From Paguma larvata (Eukaryota; Chordata; Mammalia; Carnivora; Viverridae), in contig CM057836.1 of NCBI GenBank assembly GCA_030068075.1, positions 72,081,788 to 72,145,787 on the forward strand: DNA of 64,000 nt, given 5' to 3'. The notes under the pieces are model-generated. The model worked only from the letters and a program-made list of their open reading frames with translations. It made no database searches and was not told the origin of the DNA. Positions 20,389 to 31,669 of this stretch are shown here, in pieces; position 1 is the stretch's first letter; each line of letters opens with the position of its first letter. Both the position numbers and the translations under genes were made by a program.

Positions 20389-22489
20389 TAACTAACTGCA
20401 GGAGTGTCATGTTTAGAGCAATTATCCCTTGGGGAGAGAAACCATAGTCCCACGTGGGCGCCAAGTCAGCCCGTTCGCTTCGGGCCACATGGCCACAGCT
20501 GCTTTCTGCAGGGCCGCGCCCTGCCCATGAGGGCCTCTCACTGGCTTTCTGAGACCACCTTGTCCCCAAGTGCCAGCAGAAGCTTTGGGGGCCTTGGGTC
20601 AGTCTCTAAGGAACCTAGGTCGTCTTCCTAACTAACCCTTTGGTGTAACTGTTCCACATATGAGGCCTGGCAACCAAATGGCAGGTCGGGAAGGTTCTCA
20701 ATGTAGTCGTGTTCCCCCCCACGAATATTAGAATTATCTGCCCTAGAGGTAACTGTCATTACGGCAACAAGGGCTTTCACCCTAGAGGAGGGGCCAGCCT
20801 TTTCCAGGGGCCGTTCTCTGTCACGCAGTCCCATCTGCCCGACCGTGTGACTGACTAGGTCTCCCAGACCTTGGCGAACAGCTCGGGGCTGCCGCGACAG
20901 CCACTGGCCCCACGCAAACCGCGGTGCTGGCGTCCGAGCGCACACAGGCCTCTGCCGAGCTCTGCAAAGCAGTTGCCTTACCAGCACACACAGGCCAATT
21001 ACGGTCGGCCCAGATTTAATAAGACGCTAATACCCAACAATAACAAAGAAATCATTTCAGCAAAACGAGAAGCCCAAGTTTCGACGCTCGATGCGTCAGA
21101 TTGATTTGCCTCCTTTGGGGCCAGCGCAGGGTCCTGGGAGGCCCCAGGGTTGATAGAAGGAGTTGTGTGTGCCAAGAACGGCTGCTGAGGGGAGGGGTGC
21201 CATGGAGAGGAGGGTAGGGAGGGGTTGTGTGGGACAGGGCTGGAGGCCTGACCAGTCCAGATCTCGGTTTCTTCATCTGGTCTCCGGGCTGGAAGCTACC
21301 TCTGGAGGAGGTCACGCAAATGACACGCGATCACACGGCCACGTTGTGAACCCCGCGCTGGGGGTAGGAGGTGCTAATCTTTCCTCACATATTCTACAGT
21401 CCTTATCAGAGCATTCAGCTCTCAGAAGCCACTTCGCAAAACAAGTATTTGTTGAACAAAACGAATAAATCTGTTTCCTCCCTGCCAGAAATCCCCCGTC
21501 CCAAAAGGGAAGCAAGTTTCGGGTGAGTCACAAATATTACAATTGTTGTATCCAGGACCTTCCATTTCCATATTGTCTATAGTTCTAGGAATTTGCTGAG
21601 AAACATCAGCAAAGGGTCTGCCTTATAAAGGAACAATGCTCCCGAGAAGTTGGGTGTAAATCAGAGTTTCGCGAAAACAAGTTAGGATTTTAAATGCACA
21701 ATGGGAACCGGCTATTTTAAGAATGCCTGTGAACTTGTATAGAAAGTGAGTAATTTGTTAAGTTAGTGTAAGGTGATCCAACTAATTCACACACACGGTT
21801 GCATACCCGCTGCACCCTCCCGCATCTGTATCTGTTGCTAAGGAACTGATCTTACATAAAGATTGGAGTACATTATCAAAAAGGGAAAAGAAAAGAAACT
21901 CACTACTAGCGCTCCTGCCCTTAAAAATGCAAATAAGCGATAGGGATTCTCCTAACCTTCCAGGATTGCGGGCCCCGATTTCCAGTAGAAGCGCAAGGGA
22001 AAAAGTGGGCCGGTACATCAGTAATCACCAGTTGGTTGATTATCTTCTGGGAAGCCAAGTGAGTCACACAGGGGCCTCTGTGAGTAGCCTGCATGTGCTT
22101 CTCAAGAAAGACCATGAGTCTGCTCTCGGAAGGAGCAGGGCGGGCCCCTCACTCGCAACCGTCTGGGCAGACCCAGCCGGAGTGTGGGAACGGGACAGGA
22201 AATGGACAGACTTGGGGGGGCCCTAGCGAGACCTCTACACCCAAAACAAATTCCCCTAATTGGGCTTGGCGTCCTCAGCTGCAGGAGGTAGAGGCATTAA
22301 GAGTTCTGTCAGGGGGGCAGAGTGCATGGGGGTGGGGTGGGACTGGTGCTCTCCCCAGCCCAGAACTCTTCTCCCAGGGGTGAGGGAAGGTTTGGGGGGC
22401 TGGGCTGGCGCGGGGGACCATACGTCTCTTCCCCAGCAGTCAGCGCGCTCCCTGCAGGAGGATTATAATTTCCCACCTGTTTGAAGTCA
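20389..22489. other. Unassigned non-coding sequence
   Basis: No gene recognised. CpG-containing but not island-like patches occur around 20440-20530 and 20860-20960. Open frames up to 119 codons occur in overlapping frames without recognisable domains. Confidence 0.45.
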
Positions 22490-22770
22490 TGCTGGGCCAT
22501 ATGGCACACTCTAGGCAATGAAATGTGAGCAGAAGCGCTCTGCGTCCTTTCCAGGCAAAGGCCGTGAGGGCCAGCACCCACGGTTACCACTGTGTTCCCG
22601 ACAGTGGCTGTGGCATCACTCCGGATCCCAGAGGGGCCATGACACAGAGAGGAGCTCTGGCCAACCTGTGGCAGATGTGCGGAATGAGCAAGACCCAGAC
22701 TTCTAATGTTTTCGACCACTGAGATTCGGGGATGGTTCGTTAGCACACCGCAACCTCGCCTATACAGATG
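22490..22770 (+). repeat. Possible LTR-like fragment
   Basis: 'GGCAATGAAATGTGAGCAGAAGCG', 'AATGAGCAAGACCC' and 'CCACTGAGATTCGGGGATGGTTCGTTAGCACACCGCAACC' resemble the body and 3' end of an old mammalian LTR ('CCACTGAGATTTTGGGG...TGTTACAGCAGC'). Family uncertain. Confidence 0.4.
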
Positions 22771-23224
22771 GGTTTGTGCATGGATACAGATGGAGGAAGC
22801 ACAGATCCTGCAGGAAGATTCCACAGAACCACAGAACACACGGCACCTAGGCTGACGCTCCGGGAGGTGGGGCAGGAGGATGGGAGGCGGGCATGCAGCT
22901 CCTGGGTCAGCCCTGAGCCTCGAGTAAACCAGGCCTCAGAGATCTGAGGGGAGGAGGGCTCGTCTTGTCTCTGGGAGATTAAGATAGCCCTCGACGAATC
23001 CTTTCAGCGCTCCCCTCAAGAGAATCTTCCTTTCTGCACTCCAAACTTCTCCATCCCCTGTGGATTTGTATCTATGGATTAAGCAGGAACCAATACCCAG
23101 CCTCGCAAAACAAGTGGGCTTCTAGACCCAGCTCACGGGACGCCTTCTTGGGAAGAAAAGTCTAACCTTCGAGAAAGACGTAGAAGCGAGATAGTGTAGA
23201 GCCGACCATAAACCCTACCGCCCT
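22771..23224. other. Unassigned non-coding sequence
   Basis: Nothing recognisable as a gene or repeat. Confidence 0.45.
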
Positions 23225-23560
23225 TGTTTTGTCCTTAAATGTGGTAAAGTACACATACTATAAAATTCACCATCATAACTGTTTTTAAGCGAAAACTTCT
23301 GTGGCATTAAGTACATTCACGCTGCTCTGCGACCGGCCCCACCGTCCACCTCTGGACTTTTTTATCTTGCAACACTGAAACTGGCCCCGTTAAACACTAA
23401 CTCCCCGTCTCTTCTCTCCTCCTCCCCGGCCCCTAGCAACCACCTTCTACTTTTTGTCTCTGTGAGTTTAAATACTCTGGGTATCTACAGTTCTTTTTGC
23501 TCAGGCTGAAGGGCAGTGGTCTCCAAATCTTTTCAACCATGAACTCCTAGCAACTAAATA
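23225..23560 (-). repeat. Old L1 3' region, antisense
   Basis: 'TATAAAATTCACCATCATAACTG', 'GTGGCATTAAGTACATTCACGCTG', 'CTTGCAACACTGAAACTGG' and 'CCCCTAGCAACCACCTTCTACTTTTTGTCTCTGTGAG' follow the order of the antisense L1M 3' region. Confidence 0.75.
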
Positions 23561-23612
23561 AGTTTGCATACACACAACCATTGTATCAATAGTTGTCAAT
23601 TAAAAAATAAAG

Positions 23613-23841
23613 GTTTATTTATTTCTTTTTAAATGTTTTAAATGTTTATTTATTTTGAGAGGGAGAGAGAGTGCATGCAAGTGGGGGAGATGCAGACAGG
23701 GAGGGAGAGAGAAACCCCAAGCAGACTCCAAGCTATCAGCGAGGAGTCCCATATGGGGCTCGATCTCATAAAGCGTGAGATCATGACCCGAGCTGAAACC
23801 AAGAGTCAGACACTTAACTGACTGAGCCACCCAGGCGCCCC
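23613..23841 (-). mobile_element. Felid-type SINE, antisense, first of a tandem pair
   Basis: Antisense SINE ending 'CACCCAGGCGCCCC' at about 23840, immediately followed by a second antisense SINE. The left flank ATAGTTGTCAATTAAAAAATAAAG (23589-23612, shown in pieces) resembles the sequence after the second SINE, so the pair shares one outer duplication. Confidence 0.9.
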
Positions 23842-24114
23842 TAAATGTTTATTTATTTACTTAGAGAGAGAGAGAGCAGAGGGAAGGGGCAGAGAGAGAA
23901 TCCCAAGCAGAGAGAGAATGAGAGAGAGAGAGAGAGAGCATGAGTGCACGGGCAGGGGAGGGGCAGAGAGAGAGGGAGAGAGAGAATCCCCAGCAGGGTC
24001 CATGCTGTCAGCACAGAGCCAGACTCGGGGCTAAATCTCATGAAGCTTGAGATCATGACCTGAGCTGAAATCAGGAGTTGGCCACTCAACCAACTGAGCC
24101 ACCCAGGCGCCCTT
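23842..24114 (-). mobile_element. Felid-type SINE, antisense, second of a tandem pair
   Basis: Antisense SINE longer than usual because the purine-rich middle is partly duplicated: 'AATCCCAAGCAGAGAGAGAA' near 23900 and 'AATCCCCAGCAGGGTCC' near 23985 are two versions of the same point in the element. The right flank ATAATTGTTAATTTATAAAG starts at 24115. Confidence 0.9.
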
Positions 24115-24214
24115 ATAATTGTTAATTTATAAAGTAATGTGTGTCTCTCACTAAATGAATACATTATGTGCATTTTAAAACGTAGGAGAGCAGTAAAGCT
24201 TTTATTCCTTCTTT

Positions 24215-25660
24215 TTTTTTTTTTTAACTTTTTATGTTGAAAAAAAAATGTAGACTTCCAGAAAAGTTGCAAAAAGACGACAGAGAGTTCCCACACACCC
24301 TTCTCCTGGTTTCTCCTAATGTTACTATCTTACATAATCATAGGACGATTATCAAAACAAAGATAGTAACTTGGGTATGATACTGTTAACCAAACTACAG
24401 ACTTTATTTGGATTTTCACTAATTTTCCCACTAATATACGTTTTCTCTTCTGGGAGCTAGTCCAGAATCCCACACTGCATTTACTTGTCCTGTTGCCTTC
24501 GTTCCCCCGGTCCCTTCTGTAAGGGTTTCTGCCTTTCCTGGTCTTTCCCGCCTGTGACATTTTGTAGAATCTCCCCCAGTTTGGATTTGTATGCTGTTTC
24601 CTGTTGTTTAGATTGTGGTTCTACATTTTCGGCGAGAATAAATACCACAGAGCCCGCGTGCTCTTGCCCGTGCGTCATACAAGAGTCCCTGTGATGTCTA
24701 CCTGGCTCGTTACGGGCGATGTCTACTCGAAGCCCTACTTTAGGTGGTGTCTCCTAGGTTTCCCCACTGTCAAGCTGCAGTTTGTCCCTTTGTGAGTGAT
24801 AAATGTCTTGGGAGAGATGCTTTGAGATTATGCAAACTCAGAATATTGACTTTCTCCTCACTTTTGTCTCTAACCTTAGCATCTGTGTGGTGTTCTAATG
24901 GTGGGTTTTCTATTTCCTTCATTCTTTCCACATTTTGCTTTCTTTCTCCATTTACTAGTTGGAATTCTCCTGAAAGGAGGAGCTGTCCTTTCACCGCCAT
25001 TTACTTATTTATTCAATTATTCATACTGGTATGAATTCATGGATGTGGTTATAACCTAAGACTGTTACTTATTTTATTCCTCCGATTGTTCTAGCTTTGG
25101 CTACCAGGAGCTCCTTGAGTTTGGCTCCTGTGCCTTTTTTTACATGTTCCCAACCTTTTATTTTATTACTGTTTTTTTTTTAATGTTTATTCATTTTTTT
25201 AAGAGACAGAGCGTGAGCAGGGGAGGAGCAGAGAGAGGGGAGAGAGAGAACCGCAAACAGGTTCCACGTTGACAGCAGTGAGTCCAATGCGGGGCTCGAA
25301 CTCACGAACCATGAGGCCCTGAGGCGAAGTCGGAATCTCAACCGACTGAGCCGCCCAGGCTCCCTGACGTGTTTCCAACCCTTCAAAAGCATTTCCTAAC
25401 TCTCCGGGTTCACAAGATGCTTCAGACTCATCTCACGTTTTTCCCCAGACCTGCAATCAACACTTCTCCAAAGAGCCCTGGTTCCTTTTATTGTAGATTG
25501 GTATTTATAAACCAAGCCGGGTGCTAGGTATGTCCATTGCTCCTGGAGTATAGTGGCTTCTTGGCCCTCTCAGTGGACACAGACAGGAAAGTATGTCTAT
25601 GTACTGATACATGGACACTCATGTCTCCATATTTATTTCTGTAGCTACCTATCTGTATAT
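24215..25660 (-). repeat. Old L1 3' UTR, antisense, split by a SINE
   Basis: Begins 'AACTTTTTATGTTGAAAAAAAAATGTAGACTTCCAGAAAAGTTGCAAAAAGACGACAGAGAG' in outline, the reverse of the L1M 3' end. It continues through 'CAGACTTTATTTGGATTTTCAC', 'GCTGTCCTTTCACC' and, after the SINE, 'CCAAAGAGCCCTGGTTCCTTTTATTG' and 'GGTGCTAGGTATGTCCATTGC'. Nearly 1.4 kb of one element survives in order. Confidence 0.7.
25159..25366 (-). mobile_element. Felid-type SINE, antisense
   Basis: Antisense SINE in the old L1. Target-site duplication ACATGTTCCCAACCTTT at 25142-25158 and ACGTGTTTCCAACCCTT at 25367-25383, with three differences, suggests greater age than the copies with perfect repeats. Confidence 0.92.
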
Positions 25661-25675
25661 GAATTTAAGAAGTCA

Positions 25676-25774
25676 TGAGTGTCCATCAACAAATGAATGG
25701 ATAAATAAAACATGGCATAGGCATTATGGTATACGGTAGAATATTATTCATCCTTAAAAAGGGAATGAAATACT
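25676..25774 (+). repeat. L1 ORF2 3' fragment, sense
   Basis: 'GTGTCCATCAACAAATGAATGGATAAATAAAACATGGCATAGGC' and 'GAATATTATTCATCCTTAAAAAGGGAATGAAA' are the widely shared L1 motif encoding 'CPSTNEWINK.W' and the following tyrosine-rich stretch. It is cut by the SINE pair that follows. Confidence 0.75.
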
Positions 25775-25980
25775 GGGGCGCCTAGGTGGCTCAGTTGGTT
25801 AGAGTCCAACCTCAGCTCAGGTCATGATCTCATGGTTTGTGTGTTCAAGCCCTGCACTGGGCTCTATGCTGACAGCTCAGAGACTGGAACATGCTTTGGA
25901 TTTTGTGTCTTCCTCTCTCTCTCCCTCTGCCCCTCCCTCACACATGCTCTGTCTCTCTCTCTCTCTCCCTCAAAAAAATA
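25775..25980 (+). mobile_element. Felid-type SINE, sense, first of a pair
   Basis: Sense SINE starting 'GGGGCGCCTAGGTGGCTCAG' and ending in CT repeats and A tail. AAAGGGAATGAAATACT (25758-25774) before it and AAAGGGGGGTGAAATTCT (25981-25998) after it are target-site repeats derived from the L1 fragment. Confidence 0.93.
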
Positions 25981-25998
25981 AAAGGGGGGTGAAATTCT

Positions 25999-26210
25999 GC
26001 AGCACCTGGGTGGCTCAGTCAGTTAAGCTTCCGATCCTTGGTTTCGGCTCAGGTCATAATCTCACAGTTTGTGGGTTCGAATCCGTGTTGGGCTCCAAGT
26101 GGGCAGCATGGAGCCTGCTTGGAATTCTCTGTCTCCCTCTCTCTCTGCCCCTCCCTCCCTCTCTCTCTTTCTCTCTCAAAAATAAACATCTAAAATTTTA
26201 TAAAATAAAA
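25999..26210 (+). mobile_element. Felid-type SINE, sense, second of a pair
   Basis: Sense SINE with head 'GCAGCACCTGGGTGGCTCAG' and tail 'AAAAATAAACATCTAAAATTTTATAAAAT'. It sits directly downstream of the first SINE; a weak third copy of the target sequence (AAAGGGCTAAAATGG) begins at 26211. Confidence 0.92.
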
Positions 26211-26559
26211 AAAGGGCTAAAATGGTAAATGTTATGTCATAATGTACCACACAAACCAAGAAATATGAGTTGGTGCTGATACCTCTGAATCCCAACACCA
26301 GAGTTCATCCTGCCTTGCCCTTTTCTCGTTTGTAACTTCTTTTCTGACAGTGAGACATCAGGCTGTCCTTATCTATGACGTGTTCGCATATTTGTCCAAT
26401 ATAAGTATATCCATTTTCAGAATTGCTAAAGCATATCCCTGTGAGAAGCAAATTTGCTAACCACAGTATTTGCGTACAGTCTATTTTTCCTATAGCCTGA
26501 CAATATCCAGTCAAAATACCAGTTTCCGGAATTACATAGGTGAGGTCTTTTCTTTTTCA

Positions 26560-27480
26560 CCCCATTCACTGTGGTGACGTTATTCGTGTATAAGACAAGT
26601 TCATTTATTACAATTTGTATTCTATTTTGAGTTCATCCTCTATCCTGATTGGTTTTTTCTTAATTTACATATTGTAAAATTCACTTGCTGTTATGCTTAA
26701 TTCTAGGAATTTTGGAAACACATAGTGTGGTGTATCCACCATGCCAGACACGTGACGCAGGACATCCCATCACTCCCAAGTCCCCTCATGCTGGCTCTCT
26801 GTCACCAACCCCTCCCAGCCTCTGGCAACCACTGATCTGTTCTCTGCCCCTACCGCTTTGCCCTTTTCAGAATGTCGTATAAATAGAATCGTGCAATATG
26901 GAGCCTCTTGGCTCTGGCTTGCTGCACTTATAAAATACGTTGAAGATTCGTCCAAGTTGTTGGAACCAGTTCTTTATTCCTGTTTCATTGCTAAGCACTA
27001 CTCCATCCATAGTTTGTTCATTCACTCGTGAATCGGCATCTGGATTGTTACAAGTTTGGGACAATTATGAATAAAGCTGGTAGAAGCGTCTACATACAGG
27101 TGTTTGTGTGAGCACACCTTTTCGTTTCTCTTCAGTCAGTCCCAAGGGGAAGGATTGCTGGGTCACCCAGTAGGTGTATATTTCACTTTATATGAGACCG
27201 CCAAACTATCTTCCACAGTGCCTGTGCCATTGTTTTCCCACCAGCAGTGGACCAGACTTCCGGTTGCTCCAAATCCTTATCAGCACTTGGTAATATCAGG
27301 GTCATGGGAATCCATGTTTTCGTTTTCGTTTTGTTTTACTCTAATATGGGTGTTTTTACTCTAATATCCCATCATGGTTTCAATTTGCATTCCCTAGTGA
27401 CCGATGCTGATGATCTTTTGTTTATTCATTCTTTAAGGTATGAAATAAATCTGAGTAAATGCTCTAGTATTTTCTAGCTT
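26560..27480 (-). repeat. Old L1 3' half, antisense
   Basis: Antisense L1M in order: 'TTGTAAAATTCACTTGCTG', 'CCTCTGGCAACCACTGATCTG', 'GAATCGTGCAATATGGAGCC', 'CATTCACTCGTGAATCGGCATCTGG', 'GGATTGCTGGGTCACCCAG', 'GCCAAACTATCTTCCACAGTG' and 'TTTCAATTTGCATTCCCTAGTGACC'. The antisense of the ORF2 C-terminus is present, broken by many changes. Confidence 0.8.
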
Positions 27481-27839
27481 TACCCTGGTAGTGCCTGGTG
27501 GGCACTTTGGAGGCCATTACTGTAGGAGGTGAGGAGAGAGAGCTCAACCTGGCCTGAGGTGGTCCAGAAAATTACCTGGGCAGTGAATGCGTGGGCTGGG
27601 ATGGAGGTGTTGGTGTTAAACTGGCCTTTTAGCGGTGAGGAGTATCTGGCCAGGCAGGGACTGCCCCGATGCTTTCTGAATCCCAGCTTCTGGGGTCCCT
27701 ACTCAAAGTCCGAGGTGAACAAGAAGACAGCCAGAAGCCAGAGGGGTAGAACTGTGTCTTTACCAATCCATGCCTGGTTCTTTCAACTAACCCCTATCTG
27801 TAAGACACATGTATGTTTCACACTCACGAACTCCTTCAA
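27481..27839. other. Unassigned non-coding sequence
   Basis: Nothing recognised; a 109-codon plus-strand frame at 27529-27858 has no known domain. Confidence 0.45.
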
Positions 27840-28000
27840 TCTTCATAACCACCATTGATGTAGCTATTGAGATTACTCCCGTGTTACACATGAGGAAACT
27901 GTATTAGAGAGGTTAAGTAATTCAGCCAAGATTACCCTGTTAGAAGCAGCAGAATCAGGACTCACGTCTGGATCAGCTCATTCTAGATCTTGGGTTTTTG
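27840..28000 (-). repeat. MIR SINE, antisense
   Basis: 'CCCGTGTTACACATGAGGAAACTGTATTAGAGAGGTTAAGTAATTCAGCCAAGATTACC' in outline is the antisense MIR core, and 'GAATCAGGACTCACGTCTGG' its tRNA-like end. Confidence 0.75.
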
Positions 28001-28074
28001 CCATTTTCCATGCATGACAGAAGGGAGGTGCCCCTGTTTTCATGTCTCAATTAATCTTGACTTCATTTTCACAG

Positions 28075-28235
28075 ACAGATATATCCACGTACTCTATGAA
28101 TATTTACTGAGACTCTACTATTGATAGACAAACCCCTCCTTGGTTAGGTGGGCGGTTCAAAGATGAACAAGACATAGTTTTTGCCTCAATGGACTTACCA
28201 GAATATAAATAATCTAAATTTAATTAATTCTTATA
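28075..28235 (-). repeat. L2 LINE 3' end, antisense
   Basis: 'CTATGAATATTTACTGAGACTCTACTATTG' and 'AGATGAACAAGACATAGTTTTTGCCTCAATGGACTTACCAG' follow the antisense L2 3' UTR. Short and decayed. Confidence 0.45.
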
Positions 28236-29390
28236 TTTATGTCTTTGGCTTTGACCACTTCCCAAGATTGCACTCTCATCTACAACTCTCTCTCTGACAT
28301 TTCCACTCAGGTCTCCAATAGACAACTCAAACTCAAAATGTTGAATGCCAGACTCTGGATCTTTCCCAATCTACCAGCCCTTCTTGCCTTTCACCTCACT
28401 GAATGCTGCCCCTACCCTTTCATTGCCCAGTCCTAAGGTCTTGGAGTCATCCTTGACTTCATGCTTTCTTTTATCTCCACATTCAATTCATCGGCAAGAC
28501 CTGTGAGCTTTACCTTAGGACAGATCCAGCGGCTGACCACATCTCACCAGCTATGCCACAACCACTTTAGTCCAAATTTCTGTCATCTCCCTCCATGTCC
28601 TCCACAGTCTCTCCTCAATACAAATGATCCTGTTAAAATGGAGTCAGATCACGTCACTCCCCTATGCAAAGACAAAGTTCTTACAATGGCCCCTGAGGGC
28701 CTGTATGATGGGGTTCCCTATGGCCCCTTTGACCTCATCTCTACTCACCAACCCCTGCCATTCCAGCCCCACCGTCCGCCATGGTTCCTGCTCATACTCT
28801 CTTGCTTCAGGGGCTTTGCACTTGGAGTTGCCTTTGCCTGGACCACTCTTCCTCCAGATTGTCGCATGGCTCACTCCTCAGTCTCCCCAGGGCTTTCTCA
28901 AACCCACCCTCACTGAGGCCCTGAGCTGCACCCCCATCCTCCATACACACACATTCTCTATTCCCCTTTCCTGCTTTGTGTCTCTCCACAGGACCTATCA
29001 CCAGCTGGCATATGTTGTAAATACAGGATGTTTTCTATTTTTAAAAAAATTTTTTTGAAGTATTTATTTTGACAGAGAGAGTGGGGGAGGGGAGGGGCAG
29101 ACAGAGAGGGAGAGAGAGAATCCCAAAGCCTGATGTGGGGCTCGAACTCATGAACCATGAGATCATGACCTGAGCCGAAACCAAGAGTCAGATGCTTAGC
29201 TGACTGAGCCCCCCCAGGCCCTCCAGGGATGTTTTATTTCTTTATTTATGCGTCCATCTGTTCCAACCAGAACATAAACCCCACGATGTAGCAGTTTTTA
29301 TCTCTTTTGTTCATGATATACCCCAGCCCCTGGAACAGTGCCTGGAACGTAGCGGGTCCTCAATAAACAAACACTTGCTAAGTGAAGGAA
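28236..29390 (+). repeat. L2 LINE 3' half, sense, split by a SINE
   Basis: About 1 kb of L2 in order: 'GACAACTCAAACTCAAAATGTTGAATGCC', 'CTTGGAGTCATCCTTGACTTC', 'TCAGATCACGTCACTCCCC', 'CTTGCTTCAGGGGCTTTGCACTTGG' and, after the SINE, 'ATACCCCAGCCCCTGGAACAGTGCCTGG'. The ORF2 frame is broken into pieces of up to 151 codons. One of the best-preserved L2 copies here. Confidence 0.8.
29041..29224 (-). mobile_element. Felid-type SINE, antisense
   Basis: Antisense SINE with a shortened middle. Target-site duplication AGGATGTTTTCTATTT (29025-29040) and AGGGATGTTTTATTT (29225-29239), with small differences, lies within the L2. Confidence 0.9.
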
Positions 29391-30279
29391 ATAACTAACA
29401 GAAGAAGAAAGAAATTCGTGTCACAGAATAGGTTCTATAGGATTGCCTCAGAGAAGTGACCGTATCGGAGGGAGTCAGATAGAGCAGGAGAACTGTAATT
29501 ATTTCAGAAGAAAAGGACTTATTTGATACTTCTGCATGCATACCCACACCTCTTGCATTCTTCTGTGTATTTCCAGCTCTTTGCTTGTTTTGAAGCATTT
29601 AAGATTAGGCTTTAGAAGTAACCACATAAAAGTCAACTGCTCTAATTACAAGTGTGTGCTTATACACATACAGAAAATGGTTCTTAAAAAAGGGCTTATT
29701 TCAGACAGCCATTATCTGATGCTCTTTTCCCCAGCTTCTCCCCAGCTCTGGGAGCCTCCACGTGCCCCCAGGGGCTGGGCCACGGTGCCTCCTCTGCGTG
29801 CCCTTAGTCCCACACTGACCGCTTTTTTTTTTCCCCCAACTTTTCTTGTCGCTGGAGTGTTTTGACAGCTTGGGAGTCTTTTTTCCTGTCTACATCTTTC
29901 CCATGCCAAAGAATTTTAAGACAAACCCATAGAGTAAACTTGAGCTTCTTGAAGCTGAAACTTTTTTCATTCTATCCGGCGAATCCAAGAATGGCGACTT
30001 TGGGGGGACCTCCTATCAGGCCTCAGGTGAGGGGTGGGGTTTCTCAGGCCTTCCTGACTACAGACTGTTATTAACCCATTTTACATGCCCGGCCGGCTCC
30101 CAGGTGACCCGGTGTGAGAGAGTGAGGCTTCCCAAACCAGAGGAACCTGCGTGCGACCTCTCCCTCGGCCATACACCTAGACCCTCCCTCTCTACCTCCT
30201 GTTGTACAGAATTTGGCTGCTGGTTCCCATCCTGCCTCCTTCCTTCCCCAACTCAGGCAGGGCCCACCCATACCACCAA
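29391..30279. other. Unassigned non-coding sequence
   Basis: No gene or nameable repeat. A (TTTC)-poor poly-T run is at 29823-29833. Confidence 0.45.
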
Positions 30280-30400
30280 GTCACTCACTCATTCAGTCAA
30301 CGAACATGTACTGTCTTCCTACTTGATGACAGGTCCAGGGTAGAACCATGGGTTACAGAGACAGGTAAGGCCCATCCCTGCTCCTGCAGAAGTCTTGAGG
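30280..30400 (-). repeat. L2 LINE 3' end, antisense
   Basis: 'CACTCACTCATTCAGTCAACGAACATGTACTGTC' and 'GGGTTACAGAGACAGGTAAGGCCCATCCCTGCTCC' resemble the antisense L2 terminus. Confidence 0.45.
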
Positions 30401-30599
30401 CTCAAATAGCCATGCCTCGTCTCTGTATGTTTTGGGACCAGAGTTCTCAAGGGAAGCCATCCCTGAAAGTTTTAGGAATTCCAGTGGAGGGGGAGAAGGA
30501 GTAGATGAATTAGGAGTGGGGAAGATGCCTCTGGGGGGAAAAAATGACAATACATTCCACAAATAGTAAATATAGCATCTCAGTCCTTAATATTTTTCA

Positions 30600-30800
30600 A
30601 AACCTTCCTGTGTATTATCTTACTCTCTTATGACAACATCCCTATGAGTAGGCAAGGCAGGGACAATTATCTCCAACTGATCGATGAGGCATCTGAGGGC
30701 TCAGATGGGGTAAGCGCCTCACCCAAGATTGCAGAGTGAGTCAGTGGTGCAGCTGAGGCCAGAACTGGGATTTTCTCTCTCCTCTCCCAGTGCGAAGGAC
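30600..30800 (-). repeat. MIR SINE, antisense
   Basis: 'GACAATTATCTCCAACTGATCGATGAGGCATCTGAGGGCTCAGATGGGGTAAGCGCCTCACCCAAGATTGCAGAGTGAGTCAGTGG' in outline follows the antisense MIR core, with 'GCTGAGGCCAGAACTGGGATT' as the tRNA-like end. Confidence 0.7.
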
Positions 30801-31669
30801 ATCATCCCATTATGGTGACGTCTTGCAAGGCATGTATCTGTGTCTTCTAATTAGATTCATTTCAGTCAATTAAGTGTCATAATCTTCTATGAGGACACGA
30901 ACTGTTGCTCTTGCCCCAACCTGCTTTGACCTGTGATTGGTTGGCCGAGATGATGGGCACCACGGTGATGGATCGGCCACCAATAAATTCATAGGCTTTC
31001 AAGCAAAAGATTTTGTCAGGAGTAGTCATTGTACATGTTGGTGTGGTTGAGATTCCTAAAATGGTAGTTGGTTGCCTGCTATTAAGCCTGTGTGGCCTAG
31101 CTAAACACCTTTCTCAGGATTTAACGTAAGGGAGAAGCCTATGGTTTCTGCTGTCATGGAAGCCCCTCATTTGGTGAGGATGGGGCCCTCAGGGTGCCCC
31201 TAAGTGAAGGAGGAGACTCAGCTCCTATCCTCAGTGAGGCTCAGTGAACCTCCATGGGAGGAGTGCCATGGTTATGCTGTTAGGGGCCTCCCGGTTTGGT
31301 TGGCTCTGTTGGTGACCCAACCGTCTCTGTAGATGTCTGAATGTTTCTGGTCCAGAACCCTCTCCTTCTCCATTTAAATTGTGCAAAATTTTCACCATCA
31401 AGGCTTTCCTGGTCTACGCCAGTGAGTATAAGAGCCTAAGCATGCATCCTTGGAGTGGGGGTAAGCTTTTAAAGCAGAAAGAGACCACTCAACAACATTA
31501 GTTAATGCCCAGTTGAAAATATGGGCTTAGCGTGGCCAAATTCAATAGTTTTCTAAAAACACAAACTGGAAATCAGATTTTTAAGTGAAATTCCTCTATG
31601 TTGAAATATTGTCTTAACTCTTTTTAAATGCTGTAAAGTTCAAGTCATACATTTCTTAGGGCAAGATTC
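30801..31669. other. Unassigned non-coding sequence
   Basis: I see no gene or repeat I can name in these 0.87 kb, and no open frame of note. Confidence 0.45.

Noticed and set aside
26305..26514. Small minus-strand frame resembling a secreted peptide
   Set aside because: Sixty-nine codons in A+T-rich DNA beside an old L1; nothing beyond chance.
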